From Paragorgia papillata (Eukaryota; Cnidaria; Anthozoa; Scleralcyonacea; Coralliidae), in the NCBI GenBank assembly GCA_035771165.1, contig JAWNZC010000103.1:1793501-1857500 (forward strand): a stretch of DNA of 64,000 nucleotides. Reading direction: 5' to 3'. How positions within the stretch are numbered: position 1 is the stretch's first letter; each line of letters opens with the position of its first letter. This document shows positions 30,341-39,839 of this stretch, piece by piece. The position numbers and the translations under genes were made by a program. Below the pieces are notes generated by a model. The model saw only the letters and a program-made list of their open reading frames with translations. It was not told the DNA's origin and made no database searches.

Positions 30341-31705
30341 TTATAGATATGTTATTATTTTAAAAATTACATAAACCAAAGTTATGGAAGCCCCAAAGAC
30401 TTCTGGCAATCTGTTATTGTCTTGTGGTTTAACTTCTGGTCTGATGAGGTGTCCTTGTTTGTAAGTTCTTTTCCACATTTTTGTTTGGGCTGGTAAAATT
30501 TTTTGGAGTGGGGATTTTCCCTCTCCTTTTTCTTCCAAAGACCTTCTTTTCCTTTCCAAGTTCAAATCCCTATTAAACCCAAGAACCATCTTCTCGGTAG
30601 CCAAAGTAAGGACATTATTGAACCCAACAACAGGATTTATTAAAATTTTCAAGTCGCTAGGGATCAGGATCAACCCAGGAGAGACGGCAAAATTTAGAAC
30701 AACATTTGTAGACTTAATGGCCTGTCTCATGTTACTAATACTAATGGTAACATCATCTTGGGCTATTGTGTCATCCATTAACTTTTTGAAGACTTCTTGT
30801 GTTTGTAAACTCTTAGCCCCTTGTCCAACAATGACCCACCTTGTCTTTGCCTGGGCACCAAGAATACAGTAGACAAAGGATTCCAAAGATTGTTGGAAAA
30901 GCTTTTGTCCTAACAAAGTAAGACCATTGCTTGTCTTTGGGACAAAATGTTTGAAGTCATCTGGATGTCTTCCGGAGGTTGAAAGTAATTCCTCATATAT
31001 GTTTACTCTTCCATAGCTCTTATTTTCCAGTTTTACATACCTGACCTCATACTCTAGGTCTTTCATGTATTGGGTAAAATCTTTTGCACTCTGGGTAGAA
31101 TTACTTATTTTCTGGGTCCAAACATCGTTGGGGTTATGTTGCAAAATTTTTACAACATCTTCAGTTAAATATCTCCTTAATTTCTCTGGGTGTTTTAAAA
31201 ATCTTCTAACTTGAAAAACATAATGGTAATGGGAAATGCTGGTCAAAAAAGAAGAGCTAAATCTTTTAAACCCATTCTTAAAATGTTGGTCCGAGATCCC
31301 ACACAAATAACTCGCAACATATGAGGCTGCAATGGCGGTAAAATATGGGATTGAAAGAAATTCATTCAAGTCTGGGTTTCTTGGAATTTTGGGTTCTGAA
31401 AATGTTAAGTCAACTGGGTCTAAGTCTAGGACGAAGCTCTCAGTCTTGTTAACATACAAAATTACTTTGTTAAAATTTACAGAACATTTTGGCTGCTTCT
31501 CAAAGGGCTGGACAGTCCCATGGATCCCCCACCCTCTGGGCCAGTGTAAATATTGGGTATAATTTTTGTTCCTTTTAAAATCATTGGTCTCAATGTCAAG
31601 GAGAAAATGGGCTTCTCCCCTGAGGAACCAAATCTTCTCTTTTCCAAACTTAAACCTCCCTAAGTCAGCATTTGGATACTCTTGTAAAAACTTAGTCTTT
31701 AGCAT
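30341..31705 (-). CDS. Unknown 454-residue protein with C-terminal membrane anchor
   Basis: I start it at the ATG at 31,705 because the palindromic A/T start motif 31,706-31,721 lies directly upstream; a longer reading from 31,765 would run into the integrase gene. The protein has a mixed alpha/beta body without a family I recognise, a basic stretch near residues 390-440 (LERKRRSLEEKGEGKS) and a hydrophobic C-terminus (ASITLVYVIFKIITYL). It is divergent to the integrase and 12 bp upstream of the zinc-ribbon gene in the same direction. It could be a virion membrane or minor capsid protein. Confidence 0.7.
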   Translation of the reverse strand: MLKTKFLQEYPNADLGRFKFGKEKIWFLRGEAHFLLDIETNDFKRNKNYTQYLHWPRGWGIHGTVQPFEKQPKCSVNFNKVILYVNKTESFVLDLDPVDLTFSEPKIPRNPDLNEFLSIPYFTAIAASYVASYLCGISDQHFKNGFKRFSSSFLTSISHYHYVFQVRRFLKHPEKLRRYLTEDVVKILQHNPNDVWTQKISNSTQSAKDFTQYMKDLEYEVRYVKLENKSYGRVNIYEELLSTSGRHPDDFKHFVPKTSNGLTLLGQKLFQQSLESFVYCILGAQAKTRWVIVGQGAKSLQTQEVFKKLMDDTIAQDDVTISISNMRQAIKSTNVVLNFAVSPGLILIPSDLKILINPVVGFNNVLTLATEKMVLGFNRDLNLERKRRSLEEKGEGKSPLQKILPAQTKMWKRTYKQGHLIRPEVKPQDNNRLPEVFGASITLVYVIFKIITYL

Positions 31706-31721
31706 TTTATTTAAATAAAAA
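31706..31721. promoter_or_regulatory. Palindromic bidirectional start motif
   Basis: TTTATTTAAATAAAAA fills the whole 16-bp gap between two divergent start codons. TTTATTTAAATAAA is a perfect palindrome, so each gene sees the TTAAATAAA-type motif just before its ATG. Confidence 0.75.
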
Positions 31722-32693
31722 ATGAACGAAGAACTCTTGTTAGTAGACCTTGAGCTTCGAGACATCTACTACAATCCTGTAACAGGTTACCAATCTATGG
31801 AAAAACTTTACAAAACAGCATTGGAACAAGGTGTCGAAGTCTCTAGAAAACAAGTTAAAGAATGGTTGCATAACCAAAGGGTGTTTACTTTGCACAAACC
31901 TATTAGAAAACCAAGAAAATTTCAAAAAACATTTGTTAAAAATCTTGCAGACCAACTTCAAATGGATCTTGTTGACATGGCGAAATTTGGCTCTGTAAAC
32001 AAAGACCAAAAGTGGATCCTGACTGGGATAGAAATTTTAAGCAGATTTGGTTTTGCAGTCCCAGTCCACAGAAAGGATACCAAAAGTATGGTCCCTGGGG
32101 TTACTAAAATGTTAGAAGAATTTAAGGAAAGATTTGGCAAATACCCAGAAACAGTCCAATTTGACGAGGGGAAGGAATTTTACAATGTTGGGGTAAAAAC
32201 CCTCTTAAAATCTTTTGACATCCACTATTTTTCCACAAGATCAGAACGTAAGGCAGCTGTTGTAGAAAGATTTAACCGAACATTAAAAACCAGGATGTGG
32301 AAATATTTTACATTTACAGGGAATAAAAAGTGGTTAAACATCCTTGACAAATTTACAGCAAGTTATAATAACACAAAACATAGCACAATTAAAATGAAGC
32401 CAAAAGATGTTAATGATGAAAACCAGGATGAGATCTTTTTTAGATTGTATGGAATTCCTCCTCTTGAGGGCAGTGTAAAACCTAAATTTAAAACTGGAGA
32501 TCATGTAAGAATACAAAAATATAGAAAAAACTTTTCCAAAGGATATGATCCAAATTTTACTAATGAAATTTTTACGGTGTCAGCTGTTTTTAGGGGAGAT
32601 CCTGTTATGTATAGAATTCGGGACTCTGATGAGGATATTTTAGGAAAATTTTATGGTGAGGAGTTGGTTAAGGTTATTGGTTCCCAGGGTTAA
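31722..32693 (+). CDS. Retroviral-type DDE integrase (Polinton integrase)
   Basis: 323 residues. It joins the element ends to target DNA and creates the 6-bp duplication. An N-terminal helical region (GYQSMEKLYKTA, VKEWLHNQ) is followed by the rve catalytic core: D82 in QMDLVDM, D148 in FDEGKEF and E182 in AAVVERFNR, with 33 residues between the last two by my count. The C-terminal part (VKPKFKTGDHVRIQKYRKNF) is the SH3/chromo-like segment of Polinton integrases. No break is seen and the catalytic triad is present. It is divergent from the 454-residue gene and starts at the palindromic motif. Confidence 0.95.
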   Translation: MNEELLLVDLELRDIYYNPVTGYQSMEKLYKTALEQGVEVSRKQVKEWLHNQRVFTLHKPIRKPRKFQKTFVKNLADQLQMDLVDMAKFGSVNKDQKWILTGIEILSRFGFAVPVHRKDTKSMVPGVTKMLEEFKERFGKYPETVQFDEGKEFYNVGVKTLLKSFDIHYFSTRSERKAAVVERFNRTLKTRMWKYFTFTGNKKWLNILDKFTASYNNTKHSTIKMKPKDVNDENQDEIFFRLYGIPPLEGSVKPKFKTGDHVRIQKYRKNFSKGYDPNFTNEIFTVSAVFRGDPVMYRIRDSDEDILGKFYGEELVKVIGSQG

Positions 32694-32697
32694 ATAA

Positions 32698-34074
32698 ATG
32701 GAAGAAGAAAATATTCCAATGAATGACATGGGGGAGCAGGGAGAACAGCCAGCCCAGGATTTTGATGACCAAGAACGAACGGCACGGCAAGATTACGATG
32801 ATGAAGAAATATTAGAAACCTCATTTTCAAAAAAAGAAGACCGAGATAGATATAAGAAGCTTTTACTATCTTTTAATGAACTTGAAAAAAGAAAAAGTGG
32901 GGATGAATGGTTAGAGGATATAACAAATTTAAAGGTGGAACTGAGAAAAATTACAGATCGTCATTACATGGTAAAAGCTGATGAATTTGAGCAAATTCTT
33001 AATGAATTTGTAACAAAAATAGCAAAGGAAAGAGAAAAAGTAAAACTTAAGGAAGCCAAAGATTTTTACAAATTTTTTGGAGAAGAAAACCATAGTATAT
33101 ACAAAAAAGATGGAAATGCAAGCACAGAGTTACTTAAATATAGTAAACCAACTTTTAAAGACAAAAAATATTCAGGACTTAGTTTTAGAGGAGAAAAAGT
33201 TCTAATCTGGAATGAAAAAAGAGAATCCTTTGTACCCAACCCAAAAGCAGGCAAAATTAATTTTAATAAATTTAATAATTTGTACAATGAAGCAAAAACA
33301 GAACATAGTAAAACTGCAGCCTATGAAACAGAAAAGAAGTTACCAAGAAAAGCCGGAAGATACGAACCAAACTTCGATGAAAATGTGCAAAGAATTGTTG
33401 AAAATGTGGCTGATCAGTTAGGTGATGAAGTAACAATAAGAAAAGATTATATTGATGCTGAATTACTAAAAAATGACAAACAAAAAAATGAACATGATAC
33501 CGCACTTAGGAACCTTGGAGGTGTTTTGGCTGTAAACAACCTAGAAAACCTAGACTCTGTTGAAACTAACAAAGAGTTCTGGAACGATGCAAGTACAAAG
33601 GAAGAGGATCCAGACCTAAAACAGTTTTACAAATATGTTTCCGACACATGTGCTCTAAAGGCAGACTGGGTTAGACTAAAATACAACAAAGCTCCAGTAT
33701 TAGATTCAACAAAAGAATTACTTAATAAAAATATCCTAACCAGGTTTGAAAGATTCAAAGTATGGGCGAAAGAAAATATGGGAACAACAGCAGCCATTGG
33801 TATCTCCATTGCAGGGATCATAACAACAGTAGTACTGGCTACAAAAGCTGGTGTTGTAACTGTCGCAAAGGCAACAGGAGCACTAGCGAAGGCGATGGCG
33901 AAACTCGCGAAGACAGCTCTTCCATTACTGGCACCACTTGTTAGTATCCTAGCTACAGCACTATCCTGGGGTGCAAAAGGAGTAGCATGGTTGGCGAAAA
34001 ATTTGTGGGTCCTTGCGATAGGACTTACTTACATAATTTACAATGCTTACAAAGATAAATATGGAAACAAATAA
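32698..34074 (+). CDS. Large protein with acidic N-terminus and hydrophobic C-terminus
   Basis: 458 residues, starting after GGTTAAATAA, 4 bp behind the integrase stop. The first 45 residues are acidic and Gln/Asp-rich. A central charged, helical region covers about 50-360. The last 95 residues are hydrophobic and Ala/Lys-rich (AAIGISIAGIITTVVLA; ALAKAMAKLAKTALPLLAPL; NLWVLAIGLTYIIYNAY). Such a tail could insert into or disrupt membranes, as entry proteins of non-enveloped viruses do, but I recognise no family and the role is inference. Confidence 0.7.
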   Translation: MEEENIPMNDMGEQGEQPAQDFDDQERTARQDYDDEEILETSFSKKEDRDRYKKLLLSFNELEKRKSGDEWLEDITNLKVELRKITDRHYMVKADEFEQILNEFVTKIAKEREKVKLKEAKDFYKFFGEENHSIYKKDGNASTELLKYSKPTFKDKKYSGLSFRGEKVLIWNEKRESFVPNPKAGKINFNKFNNLYNEAKTEHSKTAAYETEKKLPRKAGRYEPNFDENVQRIVENVADQLGDEVTIRKDYIDAELLKNDKQKNEHDTALRNLGGVLAVNNLENLDSVETNKEFWNDASTKEEDPDLKQFYKYVSDTCALKADWVRLKYNKAPVLDSTKELLNKNILTRFERFKVWAKENMGTTAAIGISIAGIITTVVLATKAGVVTVAKATGALAKAMAKLAKTALPLLAPLVSILATALSWGAKGVAWLAKNLWVLAIGLTYIIYNAYKDKYGNK

Positions 34075-34228
34075 GAAAATTATTCCAGGAAAAGTTATTA
34101 CAAAAATACTTCTTCTAACACTTTTAAGGGTAGTTTCATTCTACTGTGGTAAAGGACTTGTAAAAGTTGCGGAAATGAGTGTTGAGGAAGAAGTTGAAGA
34201 AATCCTCAACGAAGAAAAGAAACCATAA
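34061..34228 (+). CDS. Small membrane protein overlapping the previous gene
   Basis: 55 residues from the ATG at 34,061, which follows AAAGATAAAT; it overlaps the end of the preceding gene by 14 bp in another frame. One hydrophobic stretch (VITKILLLTLLRVVSFYCG) is followed by a very acidic tail (VEEEVEEILNEEKK). The next gene starts 4 bp after its stop. No family is recognised. Confidence 0.55.
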   Translation: METNKKIIPGKVITKILLLTLLRVVSFYCGKGLVKVAEMSVEEEVEEILNEEKKP

Positions 34229-34231
34229 TAA

Positions 34232-34699
34232 ATGGAAGAAGTAGAAGACAAAACGCAAACTTTAAACCTTAGAGAAGAGCTTACTAAACTTTCTTTTGAA
34301 AAGAAGATTAAATATTCAGAAGCATATCTCAAAAAAGCTTCGACAACCGCACTTGAAAAAATTAAGCTAACATATGAAACCGCACAACAAGACCGAGTAA
34401 ATAACTTGTTAACAGAAACTCTAATTTCAAAATTTTCAAACTTGATGGAAGTCTTAGAACTAGTTAACAACAATGGGGAACTAGACAAAGAACTGTCCTC
34501 AAACAAACTTTTCTGCAATGATGTTAAACTTTTGGTAACAAAAATTTCTCCCTACATTCCAATGATTGGTTTGTTAAGTGGTGGTGTAACTGTTGCGAAA
34601 CATGTTTGGGTAAAAGATGGTCCAATAAATGTACAGGCTGATGAGAATCCTGGCGAAGGTGTCTCTGGTGGCGGTGTTGTTGATTCCGATAACAGTTGA
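34232..34699 (+). CDS. Unknown 155-residue helical protein
   Basis: It starts after ACCATAATAA. Residues 1-100 are charged and helical; a moderately hydrophobic stretch at about 109-130 (ISPYIPMIGLLSGGVTVAKHV) precedes a Gly/Asp-rich tail. It may be a partner of the two preceding membrane-type proteins. No family is recognised. Confidence 0.6.
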   Translation: MEEVEDKTQTLNLREELTKLSFEKKIKYSEAYLKKASTTALEKIKLTYETAQQDRVNNLLTETLISKFSNLMEVLELVNNNGELDKELSSNKLFCNDVKLLVTKISPYIPMIGLLSGGVTVAKHVWVKDGPINVQADENPGEGVSGGGVVDSDNS

Positions 34700-34720
34700 G
34701 TTGTTACTTGTTAAACTTCT

Positions 34721-34750
34721 TTTTTCCTAATCTTTTTGGATTAGGAAAAA
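34721..34750 (+). terminator. Strong hairpin, 12-bp perfect stem
   Basis: TTTTTCCTAATC pairs perfectly with GATTAGGAAAAA around TTTTTG, 21 bp after the stop. It is the strongest of the element's hairpins. Confidence 0.75.
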
Positions 34751-34761
34751 TTAAATAAAAG

Positions 34762-34902
34762 ATGACAGTTAAGTGTGGAATTTGTGGTTTCAACTTAAAA
34801 ACTGAAACAGCACTATGGTTGCATATTAAGGTGTGCCACAGAGAAAAATTTTTAGAAAATAAAAATGGGAAACAGCAAAAGCAGGCAAAAAGAAAAATTT
34901 AA
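34762..34902 (+). CDS. 46-residue C2H2 zinc-finger protein
   Basis: A very short gene that starts after TTAAATAAAAG. It contains one C2H2 finger: CGIC, then 12 residues, then HIKVCH (C-x2-C-x12-H-x4-H), followed by a basic tail (KQQKQAKRK). The intact finger, the start motif and the hairpin upstream support a real gene. Its end overlaps the start of the next gene by 38 bp. A DNA-binding or regulatory role is likely but the target is unknown. Confidence 0.65.
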   Translation: MTVKCGICGFNLKTETALWLHIKVCHREKFLENKNGKQQKQAKRKI

Positions 34903-35128
34903 CAAAAACCATATTTCGCGAAAGGGATTCCAATTTGGGTTAAGTTTTGGTAGAGAGGATTTGACTATGGAGGGGAATATTCAAATAGGCTGGACTAATA
35001 AAGTTGTTAAAAATTACAGTCCTGTTGGGGTTGTTGTGGAGCCTCTTCCGGAACCTCTTCCGGAACCTCTTTTGGAATCTAGGGAATTGAAAATTGGTTT
35101 AAAGGAAAATGAAAAAGAAGAAGAATAA
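34865..35128 (+). CDS. Small protein with N-myristoylation-type start, 87 residues
   Basis: It starts after GAAAATAAAA. The N-terminus MGNSKSRQK fits the myristoylation consensus (Gly2, Ser6) followed by basic residues, a typical membrane-targeting arrangement. A Pro-Glu-Leu repeat (EPLPEPLPEPL) and an acidic end follow. No family is recognised. Membrane attachment is inferred. Confidence 0.55.
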   Translation: MGNSKSRQKEKFNKNHISRKGFQFGLSFGREDLTMEGNIQIGWTNKVVKNYSPVGVVVEPLPEPLPEPLLESRELKIGLKENEKEEE

Positions 35129-35137
35129 ATAAAAGAG

Positions 35138-35329
35138 ATGTTTAAGGAAAGAAAAATAAAAGAAATGTTCCTAAGAATAGAAATAATAAAAACAGAAGAA
35201 GAAACACCACCCAAAGAAGAAACACCAACACCAACAGAAGAAGAAAAACTCTTTAGTGAAGAAAGAGAAAAAATAAGGGGCGAAAGAAGGAGGAGAAGAA
35301 AAAACAAAAGAGGTAAAAAACACCACTAA
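35138..35329 (+). CDS. Small charged protein, 63 residues
   Basis: It starts after AATAAATAAAAGAG. A Pro/Glu/Thr-rich middle is followed by a strongly basic end (RRRRRKNKRGKKHH), resembling a nuclear-localisation or nucleic-acid-binding tail. Low complexity makes it uncertain; the start motif and tight packing favour it. Confidence 0.45.
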   Translation: MFKERKIKEMFLRIEIIKTEEETPPKEETPTPTEEEKLFSEEREKIRGERRRRRKNKRGKKHH

Positions 35330-35335
35330 TAAACA

Positions 35336-35740
35336 ATGGAGATGTTTAAACTTAGAATGCAAGAAAGAAGAAAAATAACAGAAAAAATTCAAAAAATTAA
35401 AACTGAAAACCCTATTGGTCACCATCCCAAATCTGAGATTGCTAATTTGGCAAGAAAAATTGGACTCAAAGGGGTCCACAAAATGACAATGAAAAGTCTT
35501 TGTGTAAATCTTGGGTTACCTGAGATTAGAAACGAGACATTTGACAAGTGTAATAGGGAGCAGTTGAAAACTCCTGTTGAGATTGTTTTTACAGACTTGG
35601 ATGGGAACAAGACAAAATTTCATAGTATTTACAAAGCTGCATTAAGCATTGGAAAAAACCCTGGTTGTATTCCGTTCTCAATAAGGAATGGTAGGACTGT
35701 TCTCTACAATGGTAAGGAACAGGTTGTTAGTAGGGTTTAG
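35336..35740 (+). CDS. Possible NUMOD1/HTH-like DNA-binding protein, 134 residues
   Basis: It starts after CACTAATAAACA. The N-terminal half is basic and helical (KSEIANLARKIGLKGVHKMTMKSLCVNLGLP), resembling a SAP- or helix-turn-helix-like fold. The C-terminal segment FHSIYKAALSIGKNPGCIPF followed by NGRTVLYNGK resembles the NUMOD1-type motif found beside homing-type nucleases. No nuclease domain is present. The family is suggested by pattern only. Confidence 0.45.
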   Translation: MEMFKLRMQERRKITEKIQKIKTENPIGHHPKSEIANLARKIGLKGVHKMTMKSLCVNLGLPEIRNETFDKCNREQLKTPVEIVFTDLDGNKTKFHSIYKAALSIGKNPGCIPFSIRNGRTVLYNGKEQVVSRV

Positions 35741-35750
35741 AGAAGAAAAT

Positions 35751-35777
35751 ATTTTCTATGATAATTTCATAGAAAAT
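35751..35777 (+). terminator. Hairpin upstream of polB
   Basis: ATTTTCTATGA pairs perfectly with TCATAGAAAAT around TAATT, 10 bp after the stop of the preceding gene. Confidence 0.7.
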
Positions 35778-35850
35778 TTTAAAAGTTTAAAAGCCAGCGA
35801 AGTTTGGTTTATAGGAATAATTTTTTTATGAAGTTTTTTTAGTATAATAA

Positions 35851-38800
35851 ATGGAAGGAAACAAAGTTAACAAAGTTAAGAAACCAGACACCCCCGAAAT
35901 AATTAAAAAAAGAGAAAATGCCAGACTCAGGAAGCGAAGGCAACTTAAAAGGGACCGAGAAATGAACCCTTTCAAACCAGAAAGACTAGCAAAATTACAA
36001 GATGAGAAAGATTCAAGGTTAAAGAAGAAGGAAGAGAAAAGACTAAGGAAGGAAGCAAAGCTGGAAGAGAAAAGACGAGAGATGTTGGAAAGAAAGAGGG
36101 TCAGGAAAGAGGCAACCACTGAAAGAAGGGAAGAAAAAAGGCTAGAAAAAATAAGGTGGGAAAACAAATGGAGAGGGAGTAAAAAAAGTGCCAAAACTAG
36201 GAAAGTTCTTGGTAATAAGCTGGACAGAATTTTCAAGAGGAAAACAAAAGATTACAAGAAGCTTATGAAAGCAGAGCCTAGGTTAATAGATTCCTTCGCA
36301 AATGGGAAGTCTCTTTTGTATGAGATTTCAGGTCAAGGTTATTACGAGCCTGTTCTTTTCCTGAGAGACACAACCCAAAAAGTGGAAGACCTAACTAATG
36401 GGATCAGTGGGTGGAAGAAAGTAAAAACTACTCTCATCTGTAATTTAGCCAAATACGACTACGAGTCCGGTTGGGAAGATGTTGAGGAGTTTTATTTTAC
36501 TTCCAGCATGTATCCAATGGGCACTAAGGAAGATGTTAGAGAGTTTTATTTAGAAGCAAAAAATGAGATGCTTAAACACCTGGGTGCCCACCAAAAAAAT
36601 GGATCCGGTTGGGTAATTAGAAATGTTGAGAACCTCCATATCTCCATTTCAAGATACCAGCCATTAAACGGGGGAGAAGGTCATGTGGCTTTACCCAAAA
36701 AAGTACAGGAAAAGAAGGCCATTATAAATCCAAAGAACAAGGACACGAAATGTTTCTTACATGCTATTTCAATAGCAGAAAAACTTAAGGAGGATAGTAC
36801 CCTAAAGAACTTAGAAAAAGTTGGAAAAGATGTCATAGAGTGGGGTAAGAAATATAATATTACAGGACTTGAATTTCCAATGGAAATTAATAAGATTTCA
36901 AAATTTGAAAAAATGAACAATATTAATGTAAATGTTTTTACCTGGGAAGAAAAAATTAACAGAGTCTGCCAGTTACAGATTAGCAGGTCAAAGTTCCCAA
37001 ATGTTGTAAACCTGTTTTGGTGGGATGGACACTACAGTGCCATAAAAAATAAGAGCAAACTTCTTTCCACCCAGTCAGACAACAAACAACACAAAAAATT
37101 ATTTTGCGACTATTGTGTAAACCACTTTAGCACAGAGGAAAAAATGAAGGAGCATATGAAGTTTTGCAGCCAACACGAAGCTCAGGTCCAAATATTCCCA
37201 ACAAAGAGTAATAACACAATTAAGTGGAGTGCAAAAGATTACAAGAAAATGCAAGATGTTCCCTTCATCATTGTATTTGATTTTGAATGTTTCCTGGAAC
37301 AGGTTTCCACAGTAGAGCCTTCCAGAGAGAAAAGTTTTACAAAAACCTACCAAAAACATACCCCAAGTGGGTATTGTTTCCAGGTCATTTGTTCCGACCC
37401 TAGTGTTTACCCAGGAAAGCTGGTAAGGTATACAATGCAAAACAAGGACGAAGACATAGCGAAAATGTTTGTGTTAGCCCTAGAGGAAACAGCCAAGGAT
37501 CTTTGGGAAACATACCTAAAGAATCCAAAGCCAATTATTATTAGTCAAGAAGAAGAAGAAGAGTTTAAACTTGCGAAAGAGTGTTATGTCTGTGGAAAGG
37601 AACTTGGGAAGGACAGGGTTAGGGACCATGACCACCTAAACGGTAAGTACCGGGGTCCAGCTCATAACAGTTGCAATTACGCAATGTCAAGTGCCAGACA
37701 TATTCCTATCCTGGCCCATAACAATATGAACTATGATGCTCATATTTGTATAAAAAGTTTGGGTCTCTCAGATGGGGTCCTGGGTTGTATTCCAAAAACA
37801 GACGAGGAGTACATAAGCTTTAACAAAAAAATTTGGATGAATGGTGGGTGGCATAAAAAGAAAAATGCTAACGAAGGGTTTAAAATTAAGTGGGTGCCAT
37901 TGGAATTAAGATTTCTAGATAGCATAAAATTTATGCCTGGGTCTTTGTCCTCTCTTGTTGAAATTCTGGGTCCTGACTCCTTTGTGTACACTGAGAAGTT
38001 CTTTGCAGACCATCCAAAGGAACATATTGACCTGTTAAAAAAGAAGGGTGTTTACCCTTATGAGTTTATGACTGGGTTGGAAAAACTGGACTACCCAAGA
38101 CTGCCAGAAAAGAAGGAATTCTTTTCAAAACTCAGTGGGGAGCACATTTCGGACAAGGATTACAAACATGCCCAAGCTGTTTGGAAAGCATTTGGGTGTA
38201 AGAACATGAGAGAGTATAACGATATTTACATGAAACTAGATGTAACCCTCCTCAGCGATGTAATCCAAAACTATAGAAAAATAAGTAAGGACACATACAA
38301 ATTAGATCCTATGTGGTTCTATACTGGTCCTGGGCTTTCCAACTGTGCCCTAATGAAAATGACCAAACAGGAATTGGAAGCACTGACAGACCCGGACATG
38401 TACCTCTTCTTTGAGAATGGCATCCGAGGAGGGACCTCATTAATTACCCACAGGTATGCAAGTGCCAATAACAAGTACATGGAGGAGTACAACCCAGAGG
38501 AGGAAAGTTCCTTCATTCCTTACTGGGACAGGAACAACCTGTATGGTCTTGCAATGACAAAGGCATTGCCAATTGGAGGTTTTAAGTGGATGTCAAAAAA
38601 AGAACTTGAGAACTGGCAAGACCATCTTGTAGAGACGGAAGCGACCGAAGGGAGGCGAGCCGAAGGCGAGGGGGCTTGAAGGAACCGGTTGCCACCTGGA
38701 AGTGGATCTTGGGTACCCAGACAAGCTCCATGACCTGCATAATGATTACCCATTTGCTCCTGAGAGGGTTAACATTAATGGGGTTGTTAAACTCCTTCCT

Positions 38801-39802
38801 AACCTTAATGGAAAGAAAAACTATATTCTCCATTACAGGGCCCTAAAACAGTGTATAGACCATGGGTTGATTCTTGAAAAAATCCACAGAGGGGTTTCAT
38901 ATTTTGAAAAAGCTTGGATGAAACCTTATATTGAACTTAATAATAGGTTAAGAACAGAGGCAACAAACCTCTTCGATAAGAACAATTACAAATTAATGAA
39001 CAATTCTGTATATGGGAAGACAATGGAAGATGTCAGGAACAGGGTGGACATCAGACTGGTCTCATGGGCAGACCAACATGAAAAACTAGTAAGAAAACCC
39101 AACTACAAGTCCATTAACATATTTAGCGAAACCCTCGGAGCAATCCATATGAAAAAAACACATGTTAAGCTAGACAAACCCATCTATACAGGGGCAAGTA
39201 TTCTGGACTATGCAAAAAGTTCTATGTACGATTTCCACCATGACTATGTTATTCCGAAGTATGGTAAAAATGCCCAACTTTTGTTTACAGACACAGACAG
39301 TCTCTGTTATAAAATTAAGACCGAAGACTTGTTTAAAGATATAGCCGGAGATGTTGCTTCCCACTTCGACACCAGTAACTTCCCGGATTCCCACCCAAGT
39401 GGAATTCCCTGTGGGGTAAACAAGAAGGTACTTGGGATGATGAAATTTGAGACTAAGGCTGACCAGATTGGTGGGTTTGTGGGGTTGAAGGCAAAGTCCT
39501 ATTCCACAAGGATGGCTAAGAAGAAAAACAAGATAACAGGAGAGTTTGAGGTCATTGAGGAAAACAAGTGTAAGGGTATTAAAAAGAGTGCTATTAACGA
39601 AATCCGGTTCCAGGACTATTACAACTGTTTGTTCTCCGGAAAAAAATTAATGAAAGGAATGAACACCTTCAGAAGCTACCAGCATGAAATCTACACAGTC
39701 CATTTAAACAAGGTTGCTCTCAGCGCGGATGACGACAAGAGGGTAATACTGGATGATAAGATCTCAACACTTTCGATAGGACACTACAAGACTAGGGAGT
39801 AG
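35851..39802 (+). pseudogene. polB: Protein-primed-type family B DNA polymerase, frame-broken
   Basis: The Polinton replicase. The first frame gives residues 1-942 (stop at 38,677-38,679); the rest continues one frame over, open from about 38,633 to 39,802. Residues 1-115 are Lys/Arg/Glu-rich. A Cys/His pair in CFLHAISIAEKL and WWDGHYSAI may be a peptidase-like domain, followed by a zinc finger (CDYCVNHF...HMKFC). Exo I is DFE at 477-479. An endonuclease VII-like zinc segment has C578, C581, RDHDH (591-595) and C608. Exo II is NNMNYD, exo III YMKLD, motif A DRNNLYG (893-899), motif B NNSVYGK at about 39,000, motif C DTDS at about 39,290, then KAKSY. All catalytic motifs are present. The break is in a GC-rich stretch (38,632-38,690), so an insertion is likely. 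The start follows AGTATAATAA. Confidence 0.93.
38632..38690. other. GC-rich stretch at the polB frame break
   Basis: GCGA, CCGAAGG and GGCGAG-type words repeat (GGAGGCGAGCCGAAGGCGAG at 38,650-38,669), unlike the AT-rich codons on either side. Both frames are open across 38,633-38,676, which is why the break cannot be placed to the base. It looks like a short inserted repeat. Confidence 0.65.
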
Positions 39803-39839
39803 GAAAAGGGAAGCAAGGTTGGAAAGTAAGTTTTCAAAA

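Noticed and set aside
31722..32693. Integrase taken as part of a retrovirus or LTR retrotransposon
   Set aside because: There is no gag, RT, RNase H or LTR. It lies inside a Polinton with polB and packaging genes.
21425..35850. Reading the AATAAA motifs only as polyadenylation signals of upstream genes
   Set aside because: The same motif stands before the two terminal genes and the divergent pair, where no upstream gene ends. A double role elsewhere stays possible.
38629..38701. A short intron explaining the polB frame change
   Set aside because: A GT is available at 38,629, but the AG I tested (38,680-38,681) does not restore the downstream frame, and introns of about 50 bp would be unusual here. 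No other gene in the element appears spliced.
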